In this document: one piece after another, positions 1-13,324 of the stretch | Layout: each line of letters opens with the position of its first letter | Numbering within the stretch: position 1 is the stretch's first letter | Assembly: GCA_905331475.1 (NCBI GenBank) | Contig: CAJNYU010000157.1 | Coordinates: forward strand, 62,001 to 126,000 | Length of the DNA stretch: 64,000 bases | Direction: 5' to 3' | Source of the DNA: Rotaria socialis | Lineage: Eukaryota > Rotifera > Eurotatoria > Philodinida > Philodinidae | Made by a program: the position numbers and the translations under genes | Notes under the pieces: generated by a model | Database searches by the model: none | Told to the model about the DNA's origin: nothing | The model's input: only the letters and a program-made list of their open reading frames with translations

Positions 1-1148
1 AGACACTTGGACCGTATAAATTGATTGGTGGTACTGACGAAGTATTTGCACGATGAAAATGATGAGAATTGAAAGTGTCTGTACAGCGAGCAGTCAAATA
101 GTATAAAGTATATTCTGTCCACATTCGACCGAATGGAGTTCGCCATAAAGCCCAATTTGCTAATATGTTCAAAAATGATCTATCGCCTACAATTCGTTAT
201 CATATTGGAATGATATTTGGTCCTAGATATAAACTTACCATAAAGTTTCTGTAATCGACACAAAGTCATCAATGCAATTGATTTCGATAGAATAGCTGGT
301 GTAACGCCGATGGATTTTGTCGACGGATTATTTGTGACGCATGTGTTCGGTTCAATTTGTAGCAATTGTTCACTTTCGGGCCACCATTCGGCATGATCTG
401 ATCTTTCTTCAAGTTGATATAAAGCTTGATGTGAGGGTATCCCATGGCTCACTTTCGAACTAGACATATTCTGTTGCCAGAGCAATTGTGTAACATGAAT
501 AGGTGAGAGAGCAATACAATCGGAATCAAGTATCATATAATATTCAGTTTTTATCACTTGAGCAATTACTAATTTAAACATCATTTGAAGACGATATGAA
601 TGTGTATGTGTATGTTGCAAGATATTGTCGTCGGGCATGATTGATATGGGCCATGGCCAATGACGAGATGCTTCACCGGCAAGAAATGGCTCAAGGAGTG
701 TTGCATGTTGACGAGGAACGAGTAAGATAACTTGATTAAGTTGCCGATAATCAAGATGACACACGAGAGAAGTCAACGTGAGTGGCAATCGTTTGAAATC
801 GGATTTTGCTGAGACAATGATCAATGTAAGATGGCCATCAAGTGGAGATTTTTCAGAGGATTCCATAGCACGTGGCCAACCAGGTTGATTTTTGTCAGAA
901 ATACACTGTAGTGGTTGCACATGTTTTACATCGGTCAACCAAGGTATGTGTAGATGAGATTGAAAAATGAATTTTGGCTCACCGACTAAAGTTAGGAAAA
1001 CGATGACAATAATGATAATATAAGTAGTGTAGTTGCTACGATGAAAGAAACGTTGTCGAAACGTTATATTGTCTAATAAGCGCCTCTAAAACAAGTTATG
1101 ATTAGAAGAACATATTCTTATTTCACATGTTGATTACTTTACATTCAT
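1..1148 (-). CDS. Type II membrane glycosyltransferase-like protein (DUF6492-like), C-terminus cut by window edge
   Basis: Exons read on the minus strand: a tentative 6-bp first exon (1143-1148, Met-Asn), then 239-1085, then 1-186, which runs off the window. Introns are 57 and 52 bp with GT-AG ends, and all three exons share one frame. The protein starts with a short basic cytoplasmic stretch, then one hydrophobic anchor (YIIIVIVFLTLVG), then a lumenal domain. That domain contains MILDSDCIAL, whose DSD fits the metal/nucleotide-sugar DxD motif of GT-A folds, and a WTEYTLYYLT motif near the cut end that I associate with the DUF6492 family. Topology and DxD suggest a Golgi or ER glycosyltransferase; the sugar and acceptor are unknown. 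The two-codon first exon rests only on the splice pattern and frame; the true start could be elsewhere. Confidence 0.72.
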
Positions 1149-4100
1149 TGCATGATATGATCCACAATAAGGTTTCAAATATGGGCAATTCTTCTTAAAG
1201 TCTTGATCAAAGGCATAAGAAATAGCGAAGCAGATATCTAAAAAAAAGTTTAAAATTTGGTGAGGTTAATAGGAAAACATAGCAGTGGATAATATGACAA
1301 ATATATGCATATGTGAAAATGATTCCTGCTGATACAGAAATGATTCATTCTATATAAGCTTATGCATATGAAATATAAATGGAGAAAAAAGGGAAGAAAC
1401 ATGTATGTATCGCTCATCATTTTTCCAAGCTTAGTCCCATATCAGGCCCTTTTTTGTTCACGTAATGAAAGAAACATATATATATGTTGTGGTCAAAATT
1501 CAAATCCAGTCAAATTTAAAATTTGCCCAGGCAGAATTCAAATTAGAATTGTGTCCAACAAAATCCCACTCAAAATTCTAATTTCAATTTTTACTAAAAA
1601 AATTCTAATTTCAATTTTCAGGGTGTGGATGTGGGTGTGTGGGATGTGGGTTTGGATGTGAATCTCTCCATCAACACCGGCACCCACACTAGAGTGTGGG
1701 TGTGGGTGTTGATCCGGTGTCCAACCGCATCCGACACCCACACCGCCACCCACACCCACGCCTACACCCACACCCCACACCCACACCCTCAAGTGAAATT
1801 TGTAAAAGTTTAGCTGAGTGGTAAGTTTTCATTGCATTCTCTAATATATTTTTCCAAGATTCATAAAATGACTCAATCAGTATTTTGTTTGCCTACGTTA
1901 CTAAACTGCCAACAGGGTTCTCATGTGAATGAGTTTTACTCTTGCCAATAACAGTGAATTGTCAGGTGAGACAACGTGAGAGATGTTTTACCTGTCTCAT
2001 ATCTTCTCAAAGTAGAATGGAGATATGAAATTTTTCCGTCATTCGAATTTAGAGCATAATTGAAAGAACAAAGTAAGACATTATTGGATAACTAGCCATT
2101 AAAAATATCCTTCAATCGTTTTGTGCATATACGTAAACCTCATCAAATATCGTTTTCTCAAGTTATACACTAAAAACTGTTGATGAAAATGATACGATAC
2201 CTAAAACAGTTTCGAAGATGCTTTCAAGCTTAATAAATTTTTCATGCCAACGAAAGAAGGACACATCGTGACTAGTAAAAATTGTCAATAGTTGCATGCA
2301 TAGTTGAATTTAAAAGCTGAATACTTCAATAGAAGCATTATCGCCTCGTTCAATTCAACTTTGCAAATTGAACACTATTAACCGCAACAAATAATCTCAT
2401 TGATTTCTGCTGGCGAAATCCATTTCCACTAGAATGTTTCTTTATACTAGAAAAACATTTCATTCATTTTCTTGCATGCTTTACAAATAACATAATCGAT
2501 TTCTCGTTCTATATACTGCATTTCTGCTTGGTTAAGTATAAAAATGATGGATGAGTTGAAAATGTATACTATTAGATGAAGTTACTTTAAAAAAAAAATA
2601 AAAGCACTTCTGTTTCTGTCTGTATGGGGGTAAAGACTTTCTACTTGAAGCGTAATGATTTCTCTATTTGACACAATATTGTCTTGCCCTTTCTCTACAG
2701 CGAGTTAGCCTATTCACTGAGAACTATATTTAAGTTAAAGTAAGTGATTGATTCTTTAGAGAAAAAGATTTTTTTTTCGGTAAACTACTCAAATAAATGT
2801 AATAACACAAACAAAAGCAAACAAAGAGAAAAATAACACCAACGAGAGAGAAACGTCACATACAGAAGATGACTAGTAACGTGTGGTTTCCATCCTGCAA
2901 AAAAAGTTAGGTGACTATGAAACAAAGAAGATGATATGTGTATCTTCTTCTCCAAAATTCCGATCTCTCATGAAATGTGAAACAAGGCAAATGTTAGAAT
3001 TTCTTGATGATTCTTAGGAGTGAAAAGAAGTAAACGATCAAAAATTGAACAAGTTGATACAATGTATGATTGATTAGAAGTAAAAGTTGACGTGATGCAC
3101 AGAGAAATAGAAAGAAAGAAAGAAAGAGAGCGAGAAAAATCTTCATACACTCACATATGTACACATGTGCATTTACAGAACAAAAAAGAAATTTTCGGCA
3201 GCGCTCTCTTAGCATCTGTCTCAGTACATCAGCCCATATTCTTAAAGATACATTGAGTTGTAGTAAAAGCTTTCTTTTTGATCCACCAAATTAGTTTGAT
3301 TCTGTTTTATTTGATCTACTGACCTTTGCATAGTTGTTTTGGTAAGATTCGCCCAGTACACTAAACAAATGTGCTTATGTTGCCTATCAACATATAGTAA
3401 GTTTGAAGAATGACGAATTTCTTTCTTTTTCACTATTAAAAAGGAACCAATGCACGATTGAATTTATAACAACATTTGTCGTTGATAGTTACTCATAAGG
3501 TAAACATTCAACAATATATTCCGTACATATGCCTTTCATACCAACTTTTATGTAATGCAAACTTAAAATGAATTTTACTTTGCATATGTTTCACATGATG
3601 ATACACTTACAAAAATCTGAGAATTACGAATATCGTTCATTTCATTTTTAAATCTTTTGCTCGTGTAGAGAGATTAAAAAAATCGAAATGATCTAAAAAT
3701 TTAAAAGACAACTGTTTTCTATCATAAGAGTTATTTTCTAAATTCATATTACAAAACGGGACGTGAGAAATGAGTGCTTCTGAGTAGCATCAAAACTCTA
3801 GAATCGAGAGAAATATTTGATTCATTTTGGAGGTAAGCATACGCGAGATTTAAAAATTAAAATCAATGTGCGACGACCTGGAATGACATACTTAGTAAAT
3901 GTACTTAAATCTGACAAACTTAAAAGATAAAACTACCAGATATTTTAATAGCTGAAGCGCCGTCTAGCAAGGACTTGCTAGAGTACAGAATTGAGCTTAT
4001 ATATTTATATTAAGATATGTTCAAGTTGTATCAAAATGTAACTTTATTAAGAAAATCTTACAGTTGGTGGATGCAGCCAACTGAAATAATATAGTTTTAT

Positions 4101-7100
4101 TTTCAAGCACCATCCATAGCAAATTTCTAACTGTAACAACCTCGGTTGAGTTTATTGTGTATCGTGATACAGTATCACTTTCTTATGGAGTTGATTGTTC
4201 GTGCATGTTATTCCAACCGTATCCTATCATCAGGTGTTATATTATGTTTTACTCTTTTCTCTTCGATATGTATATACTACTCATTATGTAACCGTCTACC
4301 GGATTTCATCTTGTTGAGTTTATCTTTTCTCCTGATATAATTATATATCACTACTTAGTCTAGCGCGCGCTTTTACCTTGATCAATGTTCAACGTTTGCT
4401 CTTTCTCTTTGTGTCGTTATCATATCTATTCTTCCGTCTATCGTTCTACTCTGAGTATATCAAGAGTAGACGAGAGAGAATAAAGGCATTCAGATGTGGA
4501 GTAAGCATTACAATCGTTACACTAGCATTTGTATATTCTCTGCGATAGAATAATGAATGTCCTCTCTTGAAATATGGCATGGGATACATTTTAAAATTTA
4601 CTTTTAACATAACTCAGTACTTTTTCGCTGTTTGTGACTAATTAAAAATGAACTCTGTCTAAGTTTAGTTTTATCTGCATCGGTCTATGCAGTTTTTTTC
4701 ACGTGGAAGAATGAACATTTGATGTGGAGAGTTGTTTAAAAAATATTCTTTAGAAATGTATAGAAAGTAGTTTATACTTAGACCTAGGGATAAGCCATCG
4801 AATCATTCTAGATCGATGCTATCATTTTCAATTGTCAACCTATGGAAATAGTTATCTGCAGATATAAAAAATGCAAAAAGTTCAAAAAAAGTAATAAGAA
4901 ACTGTTACAGAGATTTTGACAGTCTCAATAGATTTTCTGAAACATTTTGCATGCGAATTTTGATTACTATTCAATCACTGATTTTATCGATGGATATTTT
5001 TTGCAGATATTAAGCATTTTCATTTTTGAAATACGTATTTCTGTATATTTTTGTTGGTTATACTGAGGAGAGTATGTAAAGTTGAAATTACCTAGGTTTA
5101 AGTCTTTTTTCATGTTCAATTAATAGTGTACGTCAGCATTACTGCTATTCCATTCAGCTGGCGAACAATCTTACTCATAACAAGAACTTGAAATGTAGTT
5201 TGCCAATTTTGAACAATAAAACTAAGATGCCTACACTAACTATGTATGGCTTTTTATTATTCAAGGCCGCTCTTATGCAATGGTTGTTCAATCGCAAAGT
5301 TTGAACATTGCAGATTTCGATTGTCGAACGATGAGATAATTCGAATTCAATAGAAAAAAACTTCAATATCTGAATCAGTGATTATTTAAATTCTGGCAGC
5401 ATTTGTGATCTGATCGGAACTCCAAAAAAAGATCAAACCAACTGATTGTGCATTTGATAAAGCAGATGGTATACATTTTTTTCATTACTAATTTGTAAAA
5501 TAAACAATAGAATTAATAGTGCCATAGTTTTTCAACTAAATTTAAAACCTGAAAATTCATTGTACTTGCTTTGCCATCACGAGTATTGACGGACTTTAGT
5601 CTTACTAGTTAGTTTCCATCAGTTGCTGGTAACTATTTGTTGAATAATCAAGGGAATATGTATAAAAAAAAAATAATTCTATTGACGCATTTGAACAAAA
5701 CATAGGTCATTTTACAATAGTTTTTCTGACAAATTTAACGCAATTCAAGTTAAACTTATCAGTCGAAATAGTTTTTATATTGGATTTGCTGCTGATCTAG
5801 CAGTCAAAATTATTCTTCTCATATTTTTTTTTGTGAAGTAATCAAAACTTTGATTCGTTTCAAGTGATTGAAGTGCATCTTAGCAGTCGTTCGTATTCTT
5901 TCAGTAGATTTACTCTCATTGAGTAATCAAATTTTCAACTAATGCCAAGAGGTTGAAATGCATTTAATGAATCGAAGAATGAGTGCTCAATATCTGATAA
6001 CGGTCAAGTGACACGACATCAATTAGAACAAAAAGAAAAACAAATATACATTTGTTTCAAAGGTTTGACCGCATATCCTGTCCGTCATTATGCTTTCGAA
6101 GTCTACGTGTGATTACATGTCATATGGCAAAAGTAAATTCATCTCGATTTTCCTATATGCGAATAACCGTGAAGTCTTCAATAATATTTTTGAGTTTCTA
6201 GTACTATCGCCATTTGATGCAGGTCATTCTATCTTAAGAGTGCTCTTTTGCCAAGGATATTTTTTTCCATTTTTAAAATATGCGGCGATCAACAAGAGCA
6301 CAATAAGTTTAATTGCTGAAAATAAATTTTATTTTTCTTAGATTAAAAAAGCGTAATAATTAATTCTAGCAATTAATAAATCAAATATCAAGCATCTACT
6401 TAAAACGGAATTGAAAGTTTGTTTGCGTTTGATGAAATTATTTTCATACATTTTATAGTGAACCTGATGAGAATCATGCAAGATTGAACTTTTAAATTAG
6501 ACACAGTGACGATCCAATAAAAATCAGTTATATAAAATATCGTTTCTGATTCTGGTGAAATTATTCACAACTAGCAAGTTAACATTCAATCGACTGAATC
6601 AGATCATATTTGGTCGGATCATGTTCAAAAGAAAAACATGCTGTCACAGTGATTATTACCAATGCATTTTTCTATTCAATTCATTAGAATTGAAAATATC
6701 AATCACGATGAAACTCTGTCGAACGACTACTAATCTTGGTTTTGTTTTGATCCTATTTGCATTGTCGATACTTTTTCGGATTGAAACTGACTTTTTCCTT
6801 CTTCATACACATTCGATAGCGTCTTCAGTATGCGATTTCAATAAAATTTTAGTATTTGTTATGATGGCGTGATGCATCGAAAATGTTTTTATTTATTAAA
6901 CAGGAGCTATCAATCACAGTAATTTATATGGTGATGGTTACCTGATTGTATTTCGCGAGATTGCATTGCACCTCAGTGGAAGAAGCATAGTATATATTTT
7001 CTAGTTAGAATACTTCACTCAAATTTATCAATGGTCTTATGAATGAGAAAAGTACTGAGAAATTCACAATATCGTGGATTTAGATAGATTGAGTTTGAAA

Positions 7101-7277
7101 TAAGTAGACGGAAAGAATCATCTGTCATTCAACATTGTGAAGTGAAAAAAGTGACATATCAATATCGTTGATATCAAAGAAAAGCTCTATGATCAAAAAT
7201 ACTTGCCAAAATAAACAACATTTCTATCAGAATCATCGTTAGGTATGACTTTTGTATTCGAAATTGTTCTGATTTTG
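1149..7277. other. Long gene-poor stretch
   Basis: About 6 kb of AT-rich DNA. Apart from the TGTGGG-like hairpin near 1.6-1.8 kb I see only short chance ORFs with no recognisable motifs and no splice-linked extensions. Unrecognised small exons or promoter elements for the glycosyltransferase may be present, but nothing can be supported from sequence alone. Confidence 0.5.
1618..1793. repeat. TGTGGG-like foldback repeat (telomere-like)
   Basis: The left part is G/T-rich with many GGGTGTGG and TGTGGG units, and the right part is the C/A-rich complement (CCCACACC units) ending in CACACCCT. The whole block can fold back on itself, and an inner hairpin is visible around CACCCACACTAGAGTGTGGGTG. 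It begins CAGGGTGTGGATG and ends CCCACACCCTC. The unit resembles the TGTGGG telomeric repeat reported for bdelloid rotifers, but the inverted arrangement is not that of a telomere tract. Related short hairpins occur near 9.9 and 18.6 kb. Confidence 0.7.
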
Positions 7278-8944
7278 TTATTTGTCAATTGCTTCAATAT
7301 CAGATGAGAAAACATTCCATTTCGACCAGTAATTCTCCAATCCATCACATCCTTGACATGCATCTATAAAGCGTTGATATATACGTCGACTTTGCTGTGG
7401 AGTCATAATAGACTTCCAATCGTTGATTTCTCCTTTACGCATAGTTTTCAAATTTGACTCAGCCATAAATATTTGTTGTCGTTGAGCAGCGACCGCATTA
7501 TCTTCAATACTATCGATAAATTTTTTTTCAAATGTTCGTCGTTCATCATCAAATTTGCTTTTCATGTAATCGAATGACGCATGTTTCATAACTCTCTCCA
7601 GTAAATGATTGGTCAACTCAACATTGATGAAGTCGGCGATCTAAATAAACAAAGCATATCAAAATTAAAATCCATTGCGATTGATAGATTCAGCTGAGCA
7701 CTCATCGTTCGTAAAACAGTTTTAAACAGTGTAAAAACGATTTTAAACTAACGCTGAGTAATTTCTAATAGAATTAAATGCGGTTTACATATGATCAGAT
7801 ACCTAAATCAATAATGAAAGAGTCGAGTAAAATGTACAATTGTAGTTTCTAATACCGTGATTGGTAGTGTTGCGCGACTCAATGACGTTAATTCATTACA
7901 AATGTTTATCTATACAAAATGTCAAATATAAAAGATCAAGATCTTGCCTTATATTTTTGAAATTTTTATCATATCTGTTCTTTGAATTAGTTTTAAAACT
8001 TGCAAAGTAACAGTCAGCTGCTGCCTCCACCACATGCATGACTAAAATTTCTATGCAAGTTTTACTGCTGATAAAAATAATCTACTTCAAATAAATTTAA
8101 CTTCAAAATGATTATCAATTTTTATTGGAATAACAGAGTGATTCAAAGGAATACATTCAAGAAAAACTCATAAGGATTCTGACTCAAAATATAGAAATTT
8201 CATTTGGAACAATTTTCGTTTGTTTGAGCACTTCAGTCTTTTGCCATAATCGTGTCAATATTAAAAAATCTGACCTTATGTATCACAGATTGAAAATCAG
8301 TTCGCATTTCTTCATAGGAAACAAGTAGAACATTGCTATAGTGACTTCGTTGCCATGCAGATCGAAGAGCTTCAAAATAATTGCCGAATGGTAAATATCC
8401 TTCGAGAAAAAATTCGAAAAAACGATCAAAATCAAGTTTCGGCACATCAGACCACATGTTATAGAATACATAGTAAGAAATACAAACATCTTTCGGATTC
8501 CTAATAACACATATATATTTGGCCAATGGATTGTATGGTACTCGATCCATAGGTAAATGAGTTTTTATTGCACCTGGTCGTCGCATCATGTTGATACTTT
8601 GTTTGCCATCGATTTCTAAATGAGGATTTTGTTGAAAAAAATCATCAATATTCGCATCGAAAGGTTGTCCATCGTTCAGAAGATTGTAGACAATATTTTG
8701 CATCCAAGTCGTTCCACTTCTCGGATAGGTGGCAATAAACAGATCACTTGCCGTCGGTTCATACGACAAGCCAAAGTGAAGGCTATGCGAACCCCAATCT
8801 GGTGCCCAACATATGCCGTCGATCATTTCGAAGAGTTCGCTTGGATTTAAAACTAAACAGCATTGTAGATTATATTGATTAACTAAGTTACCCCACTATG
8901 AAAATTAAAATGTTAAGTTAACCTGTTGTTTCTTCTGGTTCCAT
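7278..8944 (-). CDS. Cytosolic sulfotransferase (SULT family)
   Basis: Transfers sulfonate from PAPS to a small acceptor (alcohol, phenol or amine). Three exons on the minus strand: 8923-8944 (22 bp), 8275-8852, 7278-7640, giving 320 aa, normal for a cytosolic SULT. Visible motifs are the 5'-phosphosulfate loop YPRSGTTW (about residues 50-57), the catalytic His in IKTHLP (about 106), the 3'-phosphate site RNPKD (about 125-129), and the C-terminal KGEINDWK, corresponding to the family's KGxxGDWK with Asn for the second Gly. There is no signal peptide. The second intron is 634 bp, with an unusual GTCAGA donor but a phase-0 join that restores the typical HKIADFI sequence. The substrate class cannot be told. 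Confidence 0.93.
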
Positions 8945-11900
8945 TTGTTACTAGAAATATAAATAGATATCAATCAAAAAGTCAATGATTTCATCTGTAT
9001 GTCTTATTCGAGAAATATGACGAGAAAAAATAGCGATTAATGATTTAATACATATCTGAGAAATGCTGACTAGAAGAGTGAAATACTGCTCAAGATAATC
9101 ACTCACATCTATTGTATAATTGAATTGAGAAAATGTTAAATCTCGAGAAAGAAACTACCGCTATATGTTCATATCTTATAAATATCTTTCACCGTGCTTC
9201 ATTGGTTGTAATAGTTACAAACATGATTTCAGATTTTATCCAGCTAAGATATCACCAATGCTCGGCTCACATCTATGAATTTAACAAGAAATACAATCAT
9301 ATCTGATACTTTCAAAGATCGAAGAATAATTCACAAAAACTATTTTACGATTGCAAATGACTTTATTCTTGACGAAAAGACTTGTCGATGCAATTATATT
9401 AGAACTTTAAAACTGTTCTAGTTGCTACAAAAAAATATGAGAAATAGAAGAAAAATATGTGTCCTGTCCACTATGTGACTAAACTTTCATATGGATATAT
9501 AAAAGCAAGATAATGAAATGTTGAGTTTCACCTTGCTACAATTTTTCTCTCTCGATTGAGTGGTGTTGACAGTGACACGTTCTGAATTCTATTCTACTCA
9601 CCGGATGATTCATAGCCATCATGAAAACATTTCACCTCAATCACTGTTAAATTTAATTCAGTACCGACTGCTGTAGAAACTTACTTCCAATAAACATAAT
9701 ATTTTTCATTAAACACGTGCGTGTATATTTCAGAGACCACTACCTGTGGAATCTATCAAGATGATGGTCGACTGGTACAACATGGAACACTGATGACGCC
9801 AGTTGCAATAATTACTACAATCGCGATTTGAATGAAGAGAAAACTGAATAGTAAACTTTACCTACGTGAATACAAGACATATATTGAGGGTGCGGGTGTG
9901 AGTGTGAGTGTTACTGTTATCTTTACTACCGCCAATGCCCTCTCAATTCGAATGATATGCATGAAATGAGTATGTGACCTATCTAACTCATATTAAATTT
10001 TTCATTTCGTCTTTATAAATCTATTTGTTATGTCGAAGAATCAACAATTACAGTCATATTTACTTCCGATTTCAATACTTGGCGAGAAACATAATCTGTC
10101 CAAAAAGAACTGATTACTTATGGGACAAACTTTTGCAAATATGCTAAATCAAATTGAACTATTTTGAAAAATTTTCCTGTTTAACATTTCTTATTTTTAC
10201 AAAACAATCGTAGTTATATTCTCGATAACAATGCACGAAATACTGTTACTTCCTTTTATTTTAAAATGCAACTCTTAGTATTATGATGCCATATGAAAAG
10301 ATGAACTTCATATTTTCTTCTTTTTTTCCTAATGAAACGTATTAAAACATATGTATATTGTTATTTTAATTCAGTTTCATACGATTTTCGTCTTGTTTAT
10401 AGTATAAACTTACAAATAAAAAGTCATTATTAAGGACATGGATGTAACTGACAGTTTATCTTCTGCAATACAATTATTTCGTCAACGGCCACTTTAAATT
10501 CTCCATTTTTTTATGCAATTTTCAAGTTGATGTTAAACGGGATGAGAATTTTTCGTATTAATATCAATTAATGTTGTCTGTTCATCGTAGAATTCTGCGA
10601 CCATATCGATTAATATTGTTATTCTTTCTAGAATGATAAAATGTTAAATGAGAAAAAATATTAAAAATATATGTTCTTTCGCTTCGTTTCTGTATACAAT
10701 ACAACAAAATATTTTTGCATGTAGATTGTTGTAATTCATGCAAAGTACATATGTACTTCTATCACGCACTTATAATTACTCATTGTATTGAAATCAATGA
10801 TTGATGAATACTTATATTCCGAAGTGAACTTCGCAGTCACCCCATCCTACACAGTAACAATCAGATTAAACGAAAACTGATGACGAAAACTAAGTAACAG
10901 TAACATGTTCCTATTTTACTTGAATCACTCAGATGTGAAGAAAAGAAATCTCATAAATTATTCTGTATACGTATGCTATCGGTATAGTTAGATAATTAGC
11001 CTGAAACTATTGTGTACTTTGTTGAACTGCAAAATAACACTTACCAAGAGCATCGACAACTGAAAGAAGACTACCACATGGAAACTGACTTAAATTTATA
11101 TCATGCTTATTGTATTCTCGTAGACTATTTATGGAAGTTTGAATATATCAAGCTGAAATGTAAATGAATGATGAATATATTCGACGATTGCTAAACAGTG
11201 TTCTACTCAATCCTATTGAATTCATAGCACTTTTATATTTCATCGATTCGTTCCTTGTTAACCATAGAGAACTACAGAACAGCAATATTCGATGCTTCAT
11301 TTGTCAGAAACCGATGAGTGAAGTCAGGCATCTAAAGAAAAATGTATTTTACTCCATTGAATTAGAAACTAATTTATTGAGAAGATTGAAAACAAGCATT
11401 CGCTTTGCATACCTGAAGGCTATACACAATGACTCAACCAATATTCCATGAGAAAATAAAAAAATCAGTTGGTTTGAATTTAAGAAAGAAAATTATCATT
11501 GTTTATCATTCAGTGAAATATAAGTTTACGATTGCTTACAAACCTGATTGAATTTTATATTTTTTGGGTCAGCCAATCTTTAGACTTATGAAAGAAATAT
11601 TTCTTTGATTCAATAAAGTTGAAATCAATGCTTCTAACTAGCTCCAATTGTTGAACATCAATGATGCCTGTGGAATTTCGAACTATATTATAATTTTATT
11701 CTAACAGTTTATTTTAGAGAAGTCTGTTTAATATAAATAATCGACAATAGGGAGAATCACGTTCTCACGTGAATATCAAGATGTCTTGACCTAATCTTAT
11801 GAACTTTTATTTATTTTTAAATAAAAATGAAAAGTGCGCTAAAACGATCGAGAAAACAAAATGATGAGAACATCAAAAGATACAAGAATATGATTCTCGT

Positions 11901-12032
11901 AGCTATATTGAAAAATGTTTGAAACTTCTTCAGGGGTTAAACTCTGATCAAAATAAATTTATTAAAACTATTATTGAATTCAAACGAGTTCTTCTTATCA
12001 TTAAAGTTTCAATAGGTAGATAATAATTATTT
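8945..12032. other. Gene-poor stretch
   Basis: No supportable gene. It contains the short hairpin at 9888-9943 and a 95-codon plus-strand ORF (11164-11451) with one CxxC pair but no homology I recognise and no supporting context. Confidence 0.5.
9888..9943. repeat. Short GAGGG...CCCTC hairpin, same family as 18605
   Basis: Starts GAGGGTGCGGGTGTG and ends CCAATGCCCTC, enclosing a core TGTTACTGTTATCTTTACT that is nearly identical to the loop of the element at 18605-18654. The shared core argues that both are copies of one small repeat family rather than chance G/T-rich DNA. Confidence 0.6.
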
Positions 12033-12257
12033 TTAATTTTGATCGTTATTCATTTCGATATCGCGAACTTCTTTTGACAAGTGTATGTCGAGTGATAAGT
12101 CTTGATTAGTTTGCTGCAACAGTTCTATATATTTTTTAGCTTCGTTGAAACTTCCATTCACAATTTTAGTCGCCAGTAAAGTAGTCTGTATTAGGAACTG
12201 TTCTTGTGATGCATAGCGTCGTTTCAAGTCGTCCGTCGTACTGTTTGCCGACGTCAT
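12033..12257 (-). CDS. Hypothetical 74-aa protein (doubtful)
   Basis: Open frame starting at the ATG of MTSANSTTDDLKRRY and ending in a natural stop. The product is polar, without membrane segment, and looks helical and charged (KKYIELLQQ, HLSKEVRDIEM). The amino-acid mix looks more like coding sequence than the surrounding chance ORFs, but I recognise no family and see no introns or neighbouring exons. The upstream in-frame codons look like non-coding sequence, so the internal ATG was chosen. It could be a small gene or a lone exon. Confidence 0.35.
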   Translation of the reverse strand: MTSANSTTDDLKRRYASQEQFLIQTTLLATKIVNGSFNEAKKYIELLQQTNQDLSLDIHLSKEVRDIEMNNDQN

Positions 12258-13324
12258 TTTGCACAATCTAATAAGCACTGTTTTGTAGGTGAATGTCAAC
12301 GTGAATTGTGCATGATGATGCATTATGTGCATTTATAACAACTCACACCTGTTGTAATCAGGCTTGGAAAAAAGTCTTACGTGAGTGGAATAAATTTGGC
12401 ATAAATATACAGGTATACCATTCTTGCCACAATGAATTCGACCTATACTTTCGGCGAAGAAATTCATTCGAGTATATATGTAATATCAGTGACGCAAGTG
12501 TACTTTCACTTGAGTACTTTGTTTCGATTCGAAGATATGATATTCTGTAGCAAGACGTTTCAAGTATTTTCAACACGACACATACAAAAAGTACCAAATA
12601 AAATTTTTCATTGAATAAATAATTGTGGAATTGATTAAGGTGAAATAACACTTGAAGTACCCTGTAATAACTTACATCTTGAATAAATGAGCGCTATGTT
12701 TGCTGTCTGCCTGATCTGGTCACAAATTATTTTCATCTAAAGTGTGCATTCCATAAGCATGCATGGCAAATTATGAAACTGAATACAACTTTTGAATATG
12801 TTAAGGACATGAAAGAAGATATCAATAAGAAAAAACAGCATCGACATCTTTACCAAACCACACTCTCAAGTAGATAAAGCTGTATATTTTTTACCTGGTT
12901 CATGTCAAAACTTATTCAATAAATGCATAATTATCTACGTATTTTAGATTAGATATAAATCGTATCGGTGATTTACATACGAAAATTAATATTCTGACAC
13001 TACAACTGATAGACATGAAATTTATGTTAACATCATAATAGCTCACGTAGAGATCTGTTTCGATCGTCAATCGGTAAACATAACTGGTTATGCCAAAAGC
13101 CTCTCAATTCATTCTATATAAAAGAAATTCAATTTTGCAATTGTTATATCCTTTGTCAGATTGAAATCAGCAAGGTGTTGTTTGTTTATTTAAGATGGAA
13201 GAATCACTCTTCTTTAGAGCAACACTGTTTTTTTTTAAATCATAATCATTAGAATTTCTAAAATCAAGAACAGAAGTAGAAGACATGTATCGTTTAAAAA
13301 TATCAGAATAAATACCCGTTAGAT
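12258..13324. other. Intergenic stretch
   Basis: About 1 kb of AT-rich DNA downstream of the ART-TPR gene. No gene or clear repeat seen. Confidence 0.5.

Noticed and set aside
6090..6872. Two plus-strand ORFs of 83 and 105 codons
   Set aside because: Composition typical of translated AT-rich DNA (Phe/Ile/Leu/Ser), no motifs.
9733..9832. Short plus-strand stretch after a TTTCAG reading ETTTCGIYQDDGRLVQ...
   Set aside because: It looks mildly coding but ends within about 32 codons, has no partner exon and no family I recognise.
11039..11050. ACTTACCAAGAG, identical to the last 12 bases of the bdelloid spliced leader as I recall it
   Set aside because: The bases before it do not match the leader and no GT donor follows it; a 12-base match in 64 kb can be chance or a minus-strand splice donor.
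11164..11451. 95-codon plus-strand ORF with one CxxC
   Set aside because: No second metal-binding pair, no splice context, low-complexity AT-rich codons; probably chance.
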